Assembly (NCBI GenBank): GCA_963839515.1
Contig: CAWIVN010000023.1
Coordinates: forward strand, 186,001-250,000
Length of the DNA stretch: 64,000 nt
DNA from: Fredericiella sp963839515
Lineage (GTDB): Bacteria > Chloroflexota > Anaerolineae > Caldilineales > Caldilineaceae
Direction: 5' to 3'
Under the pieces are notes generated by a model, which did not search any database, was not told the origin of the DNA, and saw only the letters and a list, made by a program, of their open reading frames with translations. Positions 25,402 to 34,034 of the stretch are shown piece after piece (the first letter of the stretch is position 1; each line of letters starts with the position of its first letter). Position numbers and translations under genes: made by a program.

Positions 25402-25896
25402 GATGTATTTTTTTATTCTCGAACCTGCTCTATTAAGAATATGTAAGCTGTTGCTTGCCCTGTAAGTCCGCGTACTGCAATTGCGCCTCTTTTACCCCAT
25501 CAAATGACCTATTTTGCGCCTGCGACAAGATCGCTTATATGACCGATGCGTCCGGCGCCATTCCGCTTTACTATGTTGTCAGCAAAACTGTTAAGACCTC
25601 CGAGTAACAGAGACAGCAGCGCAAACGCAGAGAAGCACAACAATCAGCACATGGATCGCCAAAGCCGATAGGCAAGAGAACTTGGAACACCGGGCAGGTA
25701 GCGCCTTTGCTACGCAGCGCAAGCTCGGTATCGGCAGACTTGTGCCGTTTTTAGGTCTTCTCACGCAGATTGTATTTGCGCATTCAGTTGCATGTACGCG
25801 TCATGGCGTAGCCATTCGCCAGGCGTTTGCAGAAGTCAGCGAGGCAAGTTTTTGGTTTCAGTTTTCAGTAACACTTTCCAGTGAAGGGGGATTTCA
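25402..25896. other. Gene-free region upstream of the Tad operon
   Basis: Nearly 500 bases without a convincing gene. The left part is AT-richer than its surroundings and begins with a T7 run right after the MBL stop, which may help end that transcript. A 7-bp complementary pair, GCCGATA (25664-25670) and TATCGGC (25729-25735), encloses an inner hairpin (GTAGC/GCTAC) and could form a structured leader, but pairs of this length are expected by chance in a region this size. No consensus promoter is seen, though the operon promoter must lie here. Confidence 0.5.
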
Positions 25897-26091
25897 ATGA
25901 ACGCTCTGTTTTTGTCCGTATACTGCTACTTCAAGAGCATGATTAATGACGAGGAAGGGCAGGACCTGATCGAGTACGCACTGATCATCGCCGTGTTCGT
26001 CATCGTGGCAATTATCGGCCTCCAGCTGCTTGGGCCGGAAGTTACCAAGATTTGGACTCGCATCGCCGGCTTCCTCGCCGCCGGCCAGTAA
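25897..26091 (+). CDS. flp: Flp family type IVb pilin
   Basis: A 64-residue prepilin. A short charged leader ends at Gly21, followed by QDLIEYALIIAVFVIVAIIG: the Flp signature with the essential Glu (position 5 of the mature chain) and the Tyr after it, and a single hydrophobic segment. After cleavage by the prepilin peptidase encoded at 36713 it should polymerise into the Tad pilus. AAGGGGG lies about 7 bases before the ATG. It is the first gene of the operon and is followed by a very stable hairpin. Confidence 0.93.
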   Translation: MNALFLSVYCYFKSMINDEEGQDLIEYALIIAVFVIVAIIGLQLLGPEVTKIWTRIAGFLAAGQ

Positions 26092-26178
26092 CCAGGACCG
26101 TACGGTTAGTCGTATCGCCACGTCGCCGCAGCTTGTCTGACAAGGCGGCTGGCAGCGCAGGATCGGCAGTACTACATG

Positions 26179-26232
26179 GGGGCCTTTCGTCGCGCTGCAT
26201 TTCACTTCGAATGCAGCGCGACGAAAGGCCCC
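26179..26232 (+). promoter_or_regulatory. 23-bp perfect hairpin between flp and tadE
   Basis: Arms at 26179-26201 and 26210-26232 are perfectly complementary, with an 8-base loop. There is no U tract after it, so it is not a simple terminator. The right arm contains GAAAGG, the only ribosome binding site candidate for tadE, 9 bases before its ATG at 26238. It could protect the flp transcript 3' end and at the same time hide the tadE start, giving much pilin and little of the other proteins. Confidence 0.85.
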
Positions 26233-26237
26233 AACAA

Positions 26238-26669
26238 ATGAGGCGCACCATGACACGTCGCATGGGGGCTGAATCGGGACAGGATCTGGTCGAGTACGCC
26301 CTCCTCCTGCCCCTATTTTTATTACTGATGTTCAGCGTCGTCGAGTTCGGGTTTCTGTTCTTTCAGTACACGATGGTGGTTAACGCTGCTCGTGAGGGCG
26401 CGCGCACCGGCATCGTGATGGACACGGAAGATTGCCCGCGCGCCTGTTTGAACGATCGAATCGAGGCGGCGGCGAAAGCAAAGATGACCAGTGTCGATTT
26501 CCATAGCCTGGCTGTATCAACAGACTGGCCAACCGTCAACAACCAGCCACTAGTACGCGTGACGGTTCGCTACCAAACAGGCTTTATCACACGGATGCTA
26601 ATGGAGACTGTGGGCGGAAATGGAAGTGTCACGCTAGCGTCAACCGCAACAATGCAGCGCGAATATTAG
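26238..26669 (+). CDS. tadE: TadE family pseudopilin
   Basis: A 143-residue protein with the TadE pattern: GAESGQDLVEYALLLPLFLL then a membrane segment, and NAAREGARTGIV after it. TadE proteins are minor pilins cleaved by the prepilin peptidase and needed for Flp pilus assembly. I chose the ATG at 26238; the frame is open far upstream, but that part runs through the hairpin and is not coding-like. An ATG at 26250 is possible. Confidence 0.88.
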   Translation: MRRTMTRRMGAESGQDLVEYALLLPLFLLLMFSVVEFGFLFFQYTMVVNAAREGARTGIVMDTEDCPRACLNDRIEAAAKAKMTSVDFHSLAVSTDWPTVNNQPLVRVTVRYQTGFITRMLMETVGGNGSVTLASTATMQREY

Positions 26670-26761
26670 GGCGCTTACGCAGCGTCGCTTTCTTTGACAG
26701 GCGCGGTCCCTAGCTGGCTTCTGCCGCCACTACGCAGGTTGCAGATCATAAGGAACTACCT

Positions 26762-27577
26762 ATGGCCCGGTTACGTGGCTTTGTTTGGTTGTCGGCAGGC
26801 GTCGTGCTTGCCTTACTCGCTGGCCTTGTCGCCTACACGACACTCACACGAGTGACGGAAACACCAACCGGCGCTGCCGCAGCCGGCCCCACCGTCACTG
26901 TCCTCACGTCCGCACGCTCACTGCCTGTACGCAGCATGCTCACGCTCGACGACCTCCTTGAGGTCGACATGCCTGCCAACGCGGTGCCCGAAGGCGCCGT
27001 CTTGACCACCGATGCCGCAGTCGGCCGGCTGACGATGACAGCGCTCTTTCCCGGCGAAGCAATTATCGAACAGAAACTAGTGGACCCCAACGTGGTCTCC
27101 CCTGATGGGCGCAAGGCCCTCTTCCTGCTAGAGGACGAGGTTCTGATGGCCCTGCCGGCGCAAGATATGCTCAGCCGTTCGGGCATGCTCTCCGCCGGCG
27201 ACCACGTCGATATCCTGTTCTCGCTTAATTTCCCCGAAAACCGCGGTATCGGCGCCACTGATACCCAGCAGGAGGACCAGCAGACTACGTTTGGCCTGTT
27301 GCAGAACGTCACCATTGCTGCTTTGCTCGGCGGTGTACCCGCACCCGCTGCCAGCGAAGAAGACGGCGGAGACTCATCCGTCACTACCTTGCCCGATACG
27401 GTCCTTGTATCGATTTCGCCGCAAGATGGTCTCGCCGTCAAATACGCTATCGACGCCGGCGGCGTTATCGACCTGGTGCTGCGTGCACCGGGCGTGGAAA
27501 AACCCTTCGTAACTGATCCCGTCGACATCGATTACCTGATCAACCGCTATCGGATTCCTACGGGGCCGGGTAGATAA
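26762..27577 (+). CDS. cpaB: CpaB/RcpC family pilus assembly protein
   Basis: A 271-residue protein with one N-terminal membrane segment and an exported SAF domain (VTVLTSARSLPVRSMLTLDD ... FPGEAIIEQKL, about 45-105), followed by a beta-rich C-terminal domain (VLVSISPQDGLAVKYAIDAG). In gram-negative bacteria CpaB works with an outer-membrane secretin; no secretin gene is present here, so it must act on the cell surface or with another partner. Confidence 0.88.
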   Translation: MARLRGFVWLSAGVVLALLAGLVAYTTLTRVTETPTGAAAAGPTVTVLTSARSLPVRSMLTLDDLLEVDMPANAVPEGAVLTTDAAVGRLTMTALFPGEAIIEQKLVDPNVVSPDGRKALFLLEDEVLMALPAQDMLSRSGMLSAGDHVDILFSLNFPENRGIGATDTQQEDQQTTFGLLQNVTIAALLGGVPAPAASEEDGGDSSVTTLPDTVLVSISPQDGLAVKYAIDAGGVIDLVLRAPGVEKPFVTDPVDIDYLINRYRIPTGPGR

Positions 27578-27591
27578 GAGGGGAGCACAAG

Positions 27592-28878
27592 GTGTCGAGA
27601 ATTGGACCTGGAGATACACTTCGTATCTTGTTGATTGCCGAGCGCGAGAGCCTGCGCGAGCAGATCGGCGCAATCCTGGCGCAGTACGCAGGGGATCATC
27701 GTCTGTTCTGGGTAGCACAGGCAGAAGTCGCGGCCAAGCGCGCCGAAGATTTACTGCCTCACTTAATCTTGGTAGATGACGATCTGACGGGCATTCCAGC
27801 CCCGCAGGTGATTCGCCAACTGAGCGTTGCCATGCCTGCTGCCGTCACGCTCATCATGGTCGAGGAAGGCGCCATGGGCATTGCCCGCCAGGCTGTGCTC
27901 AACGGCGCACGCGGCTTCGTCGTAAAACCGTTGATCGCCGACGACTTCTGGTCGACCATCTACCAACTTCTGGTGCAGAACCAGGCGCCCAGCAACGAAC
28001 CAAGTCATGATAATGCTCCCGGTCGTGTCGTCGTCTTCATCGGCCCCAAGGGTGGCACCGGCCGCACGTTGATTACGGTCAATACCGCTATCGCCGTGCG
28101 CAAGGAAACCGGTAAGCCGGTTGTCCTTGTCGATGCCGACTACAATGCCCCCGCGCTGGACGTGGCGCTCAATCTTGAGGGTGATAACGACATCAGTATG
28201 CTCCTGGCGCGCATCTCGCGCCTGGACCGCGATCTGGTCTCCAGCGTGCTCGTCAAGCATTCCTCGGGGATCGAGGTGTTGCTGGCGCCGCCGCCAAGCT
28301 ACGGTGCACTCGATATATCGCTGCCGCAAGTCGAACAGATCGTCTCCAACCTGCGCAGCATGTTCGAATGGGTATTCATCGATCTTGGCGTGCTGCCTGA
28401 CGAGGCCGGCTATGCCTTCCTCGATAATGCTGACTACATTGTGATGACGGTGGTGCCCGAACTCGTCTGCCTGCGCAACACGCGACTCATGCTCGACCAA
28501 CTTCATTCGCGTGGTTACGGGGGGAACAAGGTGCGCTTAGTCCTGAACCGCGCCGGCATCTCGGGGGGCGTGAGCCAGACCGACATCGAAGAGCGGCTGC
28601 ATGTACGCATCCACCACACAGTTCCGGACGACCAGCCGCTGGTCAGCCTAAGCATCAACCGTGGCGTGCCGCTGATTCTTAGCCACAGTCGCAGTGCCGT
28701 CGCTCGCTCGATTCAGACGCTGGCCCAGCGCTTTGTCGCCGACACCAGCAGCAGCGCTACTGCGGCCGCCGCAGCTGCCACAGCTGCCACAGCCGCAGCA
28801 ACTGTTAACGGCAAGTCGCCCTTGCGTGGCGGCCTCTTCAACCGAGTATTTCATCGCACCACATCGGTGGACGCATAA
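27592..28878 (+). CDS. tadZ: CpaE/TadZ-like pilus localisation ATPase
   Basis: A 428-residue protein. Residues 1-130 form an atypical receiver-like domain (LVDDDLTGIP, VKPLIADDFW), and residues 145-400 a MinD/ParA-type ATPase domain. The deviant Walker A reads KGGTGRT (153-159): the first lysine is present but the usual second lysine is Arg158. The protein ends in an Ala/Thr-rich tail. TadZ/CpaE places the pilus machine at the cell pole. GGGGAG precedes the GTG start at 27592. Confidence 0.9.
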   Translation: MSRIGPGDTLRILLIAERESLREQIGAILAQYAGDHRLFWVAQAEVAAKRAEDLLPHLILVDDDLTGIPAPQVIRQLSVAMPAAVTLIMVEEGAMGIARQAVLNGARGFVVKPLIADDFWSTIYQLLVQNQAPSNEPSHDNAPGRVVVFIGPKGGTGRTLITVNTAIAVRKETGKPVVLVDADYNAPALDVALNLEGDNDISMLLARISRLDRDLVSSVLVKHSSGIEVLLAPPPSYGALDISLPQVEQIVSNLRSMFEWVFIDLGVLPDEAGYAFLDNADYIVMTVVPELVCLRNTRLMLDQLHSRGYGGNKVRLVLNRAGISGGVSQTDIEERLHVRIHHTVPDDQPLVSLSINRGVPLILSHSRSAVARSIQTLAQRFVADTSSSATAAAAAATAATAAATVNGKSPLRGGLFNRVFHRTTSVDA

Positions 28879-28889
28879 GTGAGGTACGT

Positions 28890-29843
28890 ATGAGTTCCCC
28901 ATTCATTGTCGCCGTCCTGGCTGGGCTCTCTATCCTCAGCTTCTTTCTTGCCATGAAGCGTATGGTTCCGCAGCGCGACCCGCTCGAACAGCGCCTGGCC
29001 GAGTATGGGTTGAGTGACTATGTGCGCGGCCCGCGGCGTGAAGACACCAACACGGATCCGGGCCGCTTTCCGGCGCTGAATCGTATGCTGCACGGATTCG
29101 GCTTGGGCGAGAAGCTGGCCCAGGCACTGATACGCGCTGACGTTCCGCTCACGGCGGCTGAGTTCGCTCTCGTCATGTTGTTGTTCGGCGCCGTCGGTTT
29201 CTTCGCCGGCTCTTGGCGGTTGAACGCCATGATCGGCGTGTTTGTCGGGCTGGCATGTGCCGTCGGACCGCTGGTCTATCTCAAGATTAGCGAAAGTCGC
29301 CGGCGCGCTGCCTTTATTAACCAACTGCCCGATCTGCTAACGCTTCTGGTCGGCTCACTGCGGGCCGGTTATGGCCTGGCGCAGGCGATCGAACTGGTGG
29401 CGCGCGAAGTGCCGGCGCCCGCCAGCAAGGAGTTCGCACGCGTCGTGCGCGCTACCGGCCTCGGCCTTCCCCTGCAACGTGCGCTGTCAGGCATGGCCGA
29501 ACGCATAGACAGCGACGACCTTGACCTGGTGGTAACGGCGATTAACGTCCAGTACGAGATGGGCGGCAACCTCTCCACTGTGCTCGAAACTATCAGCGAC
29601 ACAATTCGCGAACGCGTGCGCGTCCTGCGTGAGGTGCGTGTGCTGACGGCACAGCAGCGGCTGACCGGCACCATCCTGGCCATGCTGCCGATCGGATTGG
29701 CCGTGATCATGTCGTTTATTCGGCCAGGCTACTTTGATCCGTTTTTCGAGCCCGGTTGGCCGCAGTTCATGCCGCTGATCGCCATCGGCGGGATGTTTGT
29801 CGGCTTTATCCTGATTCAGAAGATCGTCAACATCAAGGTTTAG
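28890..29843 (+). CDS. tadB: TadB-like pilus inner-membrane platform protein
   Basis: A 317-residue protein with N-terminal and C-terminal membrane segments and a central type II secretion F (GspF) domain: LPDLLTLLVGSLRAGYGLAQAIELVAREVP ... FEMGGNLSTVLETISDTIRER is the usual pattern. With TadC it forms the platform on which the TadA ATPase acts. It is the fourth gene after flp and lies 11 bases after tadZ. Confidence 0.9.
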   Translation: MSSPFIVAVLAGLSILSFFLAMKRMVPQRDPLEQRLAEYGLSDYVRGPRREDTNTDPGRFPALNRMLHGFGLGEKLAQALIRADVPLTAAEFALVMLLFGAVGFFAGSWRLNAMIGVFVGLACAVGPLVYLKISESRRRAAFINQLPDLLTLLVGSLRAGYGLAQAIELVAREVPAPASKEFARVVRATGLGLPLQRALSGMAERIDSDDLDLVVTAINVQYEMGGNLSTVLETISDTIRERVRVLREVRVLTAQQRLTGTILAMLPIGLAVIMSFIRPGYFDPFFEPGWPQFMPLIAIGGMFVGFILIQKIVNIKV

Positions 29844-29848
29844 CACAC

Positions 29849-30799
29849 ATGTTACTCGACCTGCTCGACACCTCCTGGGCACCCTTTATATCGGCCTTGC
29901 TGACCGCCGGCGCCGTCATTGCCGTCTGGTTTGCCTTGGCCCCCGCCAAGTCAAGCAAGGTCGTGGCATCACGTCTTCAAGGCTACGTCGATCGCCGCGA
30001 ACTGCTCGATGCCGGCGATATGGAGCGCTCGCTCTCGAGCCGGGCCGTCATGCCGTTTGTACGTAGGCTGCTGAGCTTTCTGGGTGGGCTGATGCCGCAA
30101 CAGGACATGGCCGAGCTCTCACTGAACTTGACCCGCGCCGGCGACCCGGGCGGCCTTACGGTGCTCGACTTTGTCGGCCTGCGCATCATTCTCGCCGCCG
30201 CCGCCGTGGCCGCCGCCATCTTCTTGCTTGGCGGCAACAGTATGTTTGACTACGTCCGCAACGGCCTGATTGCTATGCTCGCCGGTTTTATGCTGCCGAA
30301 GTTGTGGCTAAATCAAAAAATTAAGAAGCGCAAGACCGAAATCGCGCGCGCCTTACCCGACGCTCTCGACATGCTTACCATTGGCGTCGAAGCCGGTCTT
30401 GCCTTCGAATCCGCCCTGCTGCGGGTCGGCGACCAGTGGAACAATGCCTTAAGCCAAGAGTTCCGCCGTGTTGTCAGTGAAATGCGCATCGGCGTACCCC
30501 GCAGCGAAGCGTTGCGCCGCATGGCCGACCGCACCGGCGTCGAAGATCTGAGTACCTTTGTCGCAGTTCTCGTTCAGTCGAATACCTTGGGTGTCAGCAT
30601 CTCCCAAGTCCTCCATACGCAGGCGGACCAGATGCGCTTGAAGCGACGTCAGCATGCAGAGGAGATGGCCCACGCCGCCACCGTCAAGATCGTGGTGGTG
30701 TTGGTCTTCTTCATTCTGCCCTCGCTGTTTATCGTCGTTCTCGGCCCTGCCGCACCGCGTATCGTCAGCTTGTTAAGTAGCGTTAGCGGGGTGCCGTAA
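29849..30799 (+). CDS. tadC: TadC-like pilus inner-membrane platform protein
   Basis: A 316-residue GspF-domain protein, similar in build to the previous gene: an N-terminal membrane segment, two inner segments, the DALDMLTIGVEAGLAFESALLRVG region and a C-terminal segment VVVLVFFILPSLFIVVLGPA. The ATG at 29849 lies 5 bases after the tadB stop; the longer open frame from 29756 overlaps tadB. Confidence 0.9.
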   Translation: MLLDLLDTSWAPFISALLTAGAVIAVWFALAPAKSSKVVASRLQGYVDRRELLDAGDMERSLSSRAVMPFVRRLLSFLGGLMPQQDMAELSLNLTRAGDPGGLTVLDFVGLRIILAAAAVAAAIFLLGGNSMFDYVRNGLIAMLAGFMLPKLWLNQKIKKRKTEIARALPDALDMLTIGVEAGLAFESALLRVGDQWNNALSQEFRRVVSEMRIGVPRSEALRRMADRTGVEDLSTFVAVLVQSNTLGVSISQVLHTQADQMRLKRRQHAEEMAHAATVKIVVVLVFFILPSLFIVVLGPAAPRIVSLLSSVSGVP

Positions 30800-30815
30800 A
30801 ACGGCAGGTGACATC

Positions 30816-32663
30816 ATGGCTGCAATACTAAGCGCCAATTCTGGCGAACGCGAAGATGGCGACTATCAGCAGGCGCTGCATTATTTCCATCTCGGACAAT
30901 GGCAGGAAGCCATAACGGCTTTTGAAGCGCTGCGCGCGCGCTATCCGGGGGACCCACGCCTCGAACGGATGCTACAGGACGCTCATTTTAAGGCGGGCCT
31001 TGACGCCAAGACGACTGTGCGCGAAAAGCGTTGGATCATCCCGTGGCGCGCCATCCTATTGCGTGTCGCGATGGTGGTGGTCGTGGTGGCAATGCTCGGC
31101 GTCGGTTTATCGGTCATCCAGTGGCGTGTGCTACCTATGATCAGCGCCATGCAGACCGAACGCCAGCAGACGATCCTGTTGGCCGAGGCCGAGAGCCTGC
31201 GCAAGGGCGGCGACCTGGACGGAGCAGAGGAAAAGTACCTCTATATTCTGCAGAAGTTTCCCGGCTTGGCGATCGCCCAGACCAGCCTCGAAGCCGTACG
31301 CCGTGAGCAGGAGCTGTTTGCCACCTACAATCAGGCGGTAGCTGCCGAACAGGCAGGCGACGACGCGGCGGCGCTTAAGCTGTATAGCTCGCTGCAGATC
31401 CAGTCGCCAAACTATCGCGATGTCGGGTCGCGCATCCTTGGCATTCGCCATCGTGCCGATCTATCTGTGCTGTATGATCAAGCCGTCACGCTCAAGATGC
31501 TGGGACTCGAACCGGAAGCCATGGACGCGCTCTTCCAGATCCAGTCGCTTGACGTCAACTTTCGCCAGGACGAGGTGCGCAGCCTCTTGCATCTGCTGAA
31601 TCTCAAGCAGGGCCAGCGCATCATTACGGCCTCGCCGGCCGAGCCGGCCGATGTGCCAAAGGCGCTCGACTACTTCAACGCTGCTCTTGAACAGAAACCA
31701 AACGACGCGTCTACGCTCACCGAGGCACGCCTTGCCGTCAGCTTTATTGCCGGACGCGATGCGTATAACGCCCAGAGTTGGGTCGAAGCCGTCTCGCGCC
31801 TGCGCACGGTCTTTAACGAACGTAACAACTACCTGGATGGCACCGTAGTAAGCCTACTCTACCAGGCCCTTATCAACCTGGGCGACCAACTGGTCAATGA
31901 CGACCTGCTGGCCGCCTACGAGCAATACAGCCAGGCCTGCAACCTGCCTGCCGCCGATACCGTGGCCGCCTGCGCCAAGGCCAGCAACATCATTCCTATG
32001 CTGACTCCCACGCCGACGCCGACATTGACGCCAACGCCTGCGCCGACCTCGCCGCCTGTGCCATCGGCCACGGCCACGCCGACGCCGACGCCACGGCCAT
32101 TGGAAATGTTCCGCAACCGAATTGTCTTTAAATCCGATAATCTGGAACAACCTGGCTACTGGGTGATGAACCCAGATGGCTCCAATCGAGAGTATTTGGG
32201 CCCCTTTGCATATTACGATGACCGCTTTGAAGCACTGCGCCAAACCGAACGCTTCTCACCGGACAAGGAGTACTCGGTTGATACCTCCAATGTCGATGGT
32301 CGGGCCCAAGTCATCTTGAAAATGCCGACGGCGCCTTTCTGGAAGCCGCTCACGCGCCTGACGGGTATCGCCTATGATCCGGTCTGGGCGCCAGACGGGA
32401 GCTGGATCGCCTTCACGGCGGCCGAGAACGAGAGTGACGACATCTGGGCGATCCGCGCCGACAGTTCGGAACAGAAGTCACTCATGCGCAATGACTGGGA
32501 GTGGGATAAGCACGCATCCTTCTCGCCCGACAGCCAGCGCATCGCCTTCTTCTCCAACCGTTTTGGCGAGCGTCAAATCCTCATTATGGATGTAAACGGC
32601 CAGAACATCGTCAATATCAGCAATGTGCCTTGGGCCGAATATGACCCCATCTGGGTGAAATAG
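30816..32663 (+). CDS. TPR / beta-propeller membrane protein in the Tad operon
   Basis: A 615-residue protein. Residues 14-60 form one TPR-like unit in the cytoplasm, 79-102 a membrane segment, 110-390 further TPR-like helices outside, 395-428 a Thr/Pro linker (TPTPTPTLTPTPAPT), and 435-615 a TolB/PD40-type beta-propeller with repeats such as DPVWAPDGSWIAF and HASFSPDSQRIAF. It is within the operon, 16 bases after tadC and 12 before tadA. Neither domain is part of the standard Tad set. It could be a surface adhesin, a pilus-tip or wall-binding partner, or a scaffold; the job is inferred from place only. Confidence 0.75.
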   Translation: MAAILSANSGEREDGDYQQALHYFHLGQWQEAITAFEALRARYPGDPRLERMLQDAHFKAGLDAKTTVREKRWIIPWRAILLRVAMVVVVVAMLGVGLSVIQWRVLPMISAMQTERQQTILLAEAESLRKGGDLDGAEEKYLYILQKFPGLAIAQTSLEAVRREQELFATYNQAVAAEQAGDDAAALKLYSSLQIQSPNYRDVGSRILGIRHRADLSVLYDQAVTLKMLGLEPEAMDALFQIQSLDVNFRQDEVRSLLHLLNLKQGQRIITASPAEPADVPKALDYFNAALEQKPNDASTLTEARLAVSFIAGRDAYNAQSWVEAVSRLRTVFNERNNYLDGTVVSLLYQALINLGDQLVNDDLLAAYEQYSQACNLPAADTVAACAKASNIIPMLTPTPTPTLTPTPAPTSPPVPSATATPTPTPRPLEMFRNRIVFKSDNLEQPGYWVMNPDGSNREYLGPFAYYDDRFEALRQTERFSPDKEYSVDTSNVDGRAQVILKMPTAPFWKPLTRLTGIAYDPVWAPDGSWIAFTAAENESDDIWAIRADSSEQKSLMRNDWEWDKHASFSPDSQRIAFFSNRFGERQILIMDVNGQNIVNISNVPWAEYDPIWVK

Positions 32664-32675
32664 GAGAAAGCCGAC

Positions 32676-34028
32676 ATGCTTACTGGCAAAAGACCACCCG
32701 ACTCACTGCCCGGCGCCCGGCCTGCACGCATGACCGGTGACCGCGGCGCCAACAGCGCCTATATGGCAATGCGCGACCGCATCCAGCAGCGTCTCTTGGC
32801 TGAACTCAACCCCAGCGTTACGCGCAGCGACACCGCCGAAGTGCGCCGCGTTGTCGAGCGTATCTTTAACGAAACTACAGCTGAGTTGGGGTTGCCCCTC
32901 AGCCGCCTCGAACGCAATGACATCTTTGACCTTGTCCTGGCGGACATTCTGGGCTATGGCCCGCTTGAAACGCTGCTGCACGACGATACGGTGACGGAAG
33001 TGCTCGTCAACGGCCCCGACCACGTCTTTATTGAACGAGCAGGCAAGTTGGAAGAAACGGAGATCAAGTTCCGTGACAACGACGATGTTTTGCGCATAGT
33101 TGAGCGTATTGTGGCCCCCCTCGGCCGCCGCGTCGATGAAAGCAGCCCCATGGTGGATGCCCGCCTTCCTGATGGCTCGCGCGTCAATGTCATCATCCCG
33201 CCCATATCGTTGGTCGGCCCTGCCATCAGCATCCGTAAGTTTCCCAAGCATGCTATGACGCCTGACGAACTGATCAAGAAAGGCGCCCTTACTCCTGGCA
33301 TCGCCGAGTTTCTCAAAGCCTGCGTTACGGCCCGCCTCAACGTCGTCGTCTCCGGTGGTACAGGCACAGGCAAGACGACAGTGCTCAATGCGCTCTCGTC
33401 CTTCATTCCAGACGGCGACCGCATTGTAACGATCGAGGATGCTGCTGAACTGCGTCTCCAGCAACGCCATGTTGTGCGCCTCGAGGCGCGTCCCCCCAAC
33501 GTGGAAGGCAAGGGTCATATCTCAATTCGCCACCTGGTCATCAATGCCCTGCGTATGCGTCCCGACCGCATTGTCGTCGGCGAGGTGCGCAGTGGCGAGG
33601 CGCTCGACATGTTGCAGGCCATGAACACCGGACATGACGGCTCACTCACCACCGTCCACTCCAATAATGCGCGTGATACCCTGCGCCGCGTCGAAACCAT
33701 GGTGCTGATGGCGGGTATGGATCTCCCGCTGCGGGCCATCCGCGAGCAGATCGCCTCGGCCTTCGACTTGATCGTGCATCTGCTGCGTCTCGCCGATGGC
33801 TCACGCAAGATCGTCCAAATCTCCGAAGTGCAGGGCATGGAAGGCGATACGATTGTCATGCAGGATATTTTCCAGTTTGTCCAGACTACGGTTGAAAACG
33901 GCAAGGTCCAGGGCTACTTTACGCCCACCGGCGTACGCCCCAAGTTCTACGACAAATTAGAGAGTGCGGGCCTTTACATTCAACCGTCAACCTTCATGCC
34001 GACGGAGCCGGTGAAATTCCGGCGCTGA
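32676..34028 (+). CDS. tadA: TadA/CpaF pilus assembly ATPase
   Basis: A 450-residue secretion ATPase. Walker A GGTGTGKTT at 227-235, Asp box around VTIEDAAEL, Walker B RIVVGEVR at 298-305 and the His box TTVHSNNARD are all present. The family powers Flp pilus extension and retraction. AGGAGA precedes the ATG at 32676. This and the two platform proteins form the complete motor. Confidence 0.95.
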   Translation: MLTGKRPPDSLPGARPARMTGDRGANSAYMAMRDRIQQRLLAELNPSVTRSDTAEVRRVVERIFNETTAELGLPLSRLERNDIFDLVLADILGYGPLETLLHDDTVTEVLVNGPDHVFIERAGKLEETEIKFRDNDDVLRIVERIVAPLGRRVDESSPMVDARLPDGSRVNVIIPPISLVGPAISIRKFPKHAMTPDELIKKGALTPGIAEFLKACVTARLNVVVSGGTGTGKTTVLNALSSFIPDGDRIVTIEDAAELRLQQRHVVRLEARPPNVEGKGHISIRHLVINALRMRPDRIVVGEVRSGEALDMLQAMNTGHDGSLTTVHSNNARDTLRRVETMVLMAGMDLPLRAIREQIASAFDLIVHLLRLADGSRKIVQISEVQGMEGDTIVMQDIFQFVQTTVENGKVQGYFTPTGVRPKFYDKLESAGLYIQPSTFMPTEPVKFRR

Positions 34029-34034
34029 GATTCT

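Noticed and set aside
25664..25736. tRNA-like fold upstream of flp (7-bp acceptor, 72 bases)
   Set aside because: There is no TTC in a T arm, no T8, and the D-like loop has only 4 bases, so it is not a tRNA.
25682..25900. A 72-codon frame upstream of flp
   Set aside because: It has no ribosome binding site and no domain, and overlaps the pilin start; it is more likely leader sequence.
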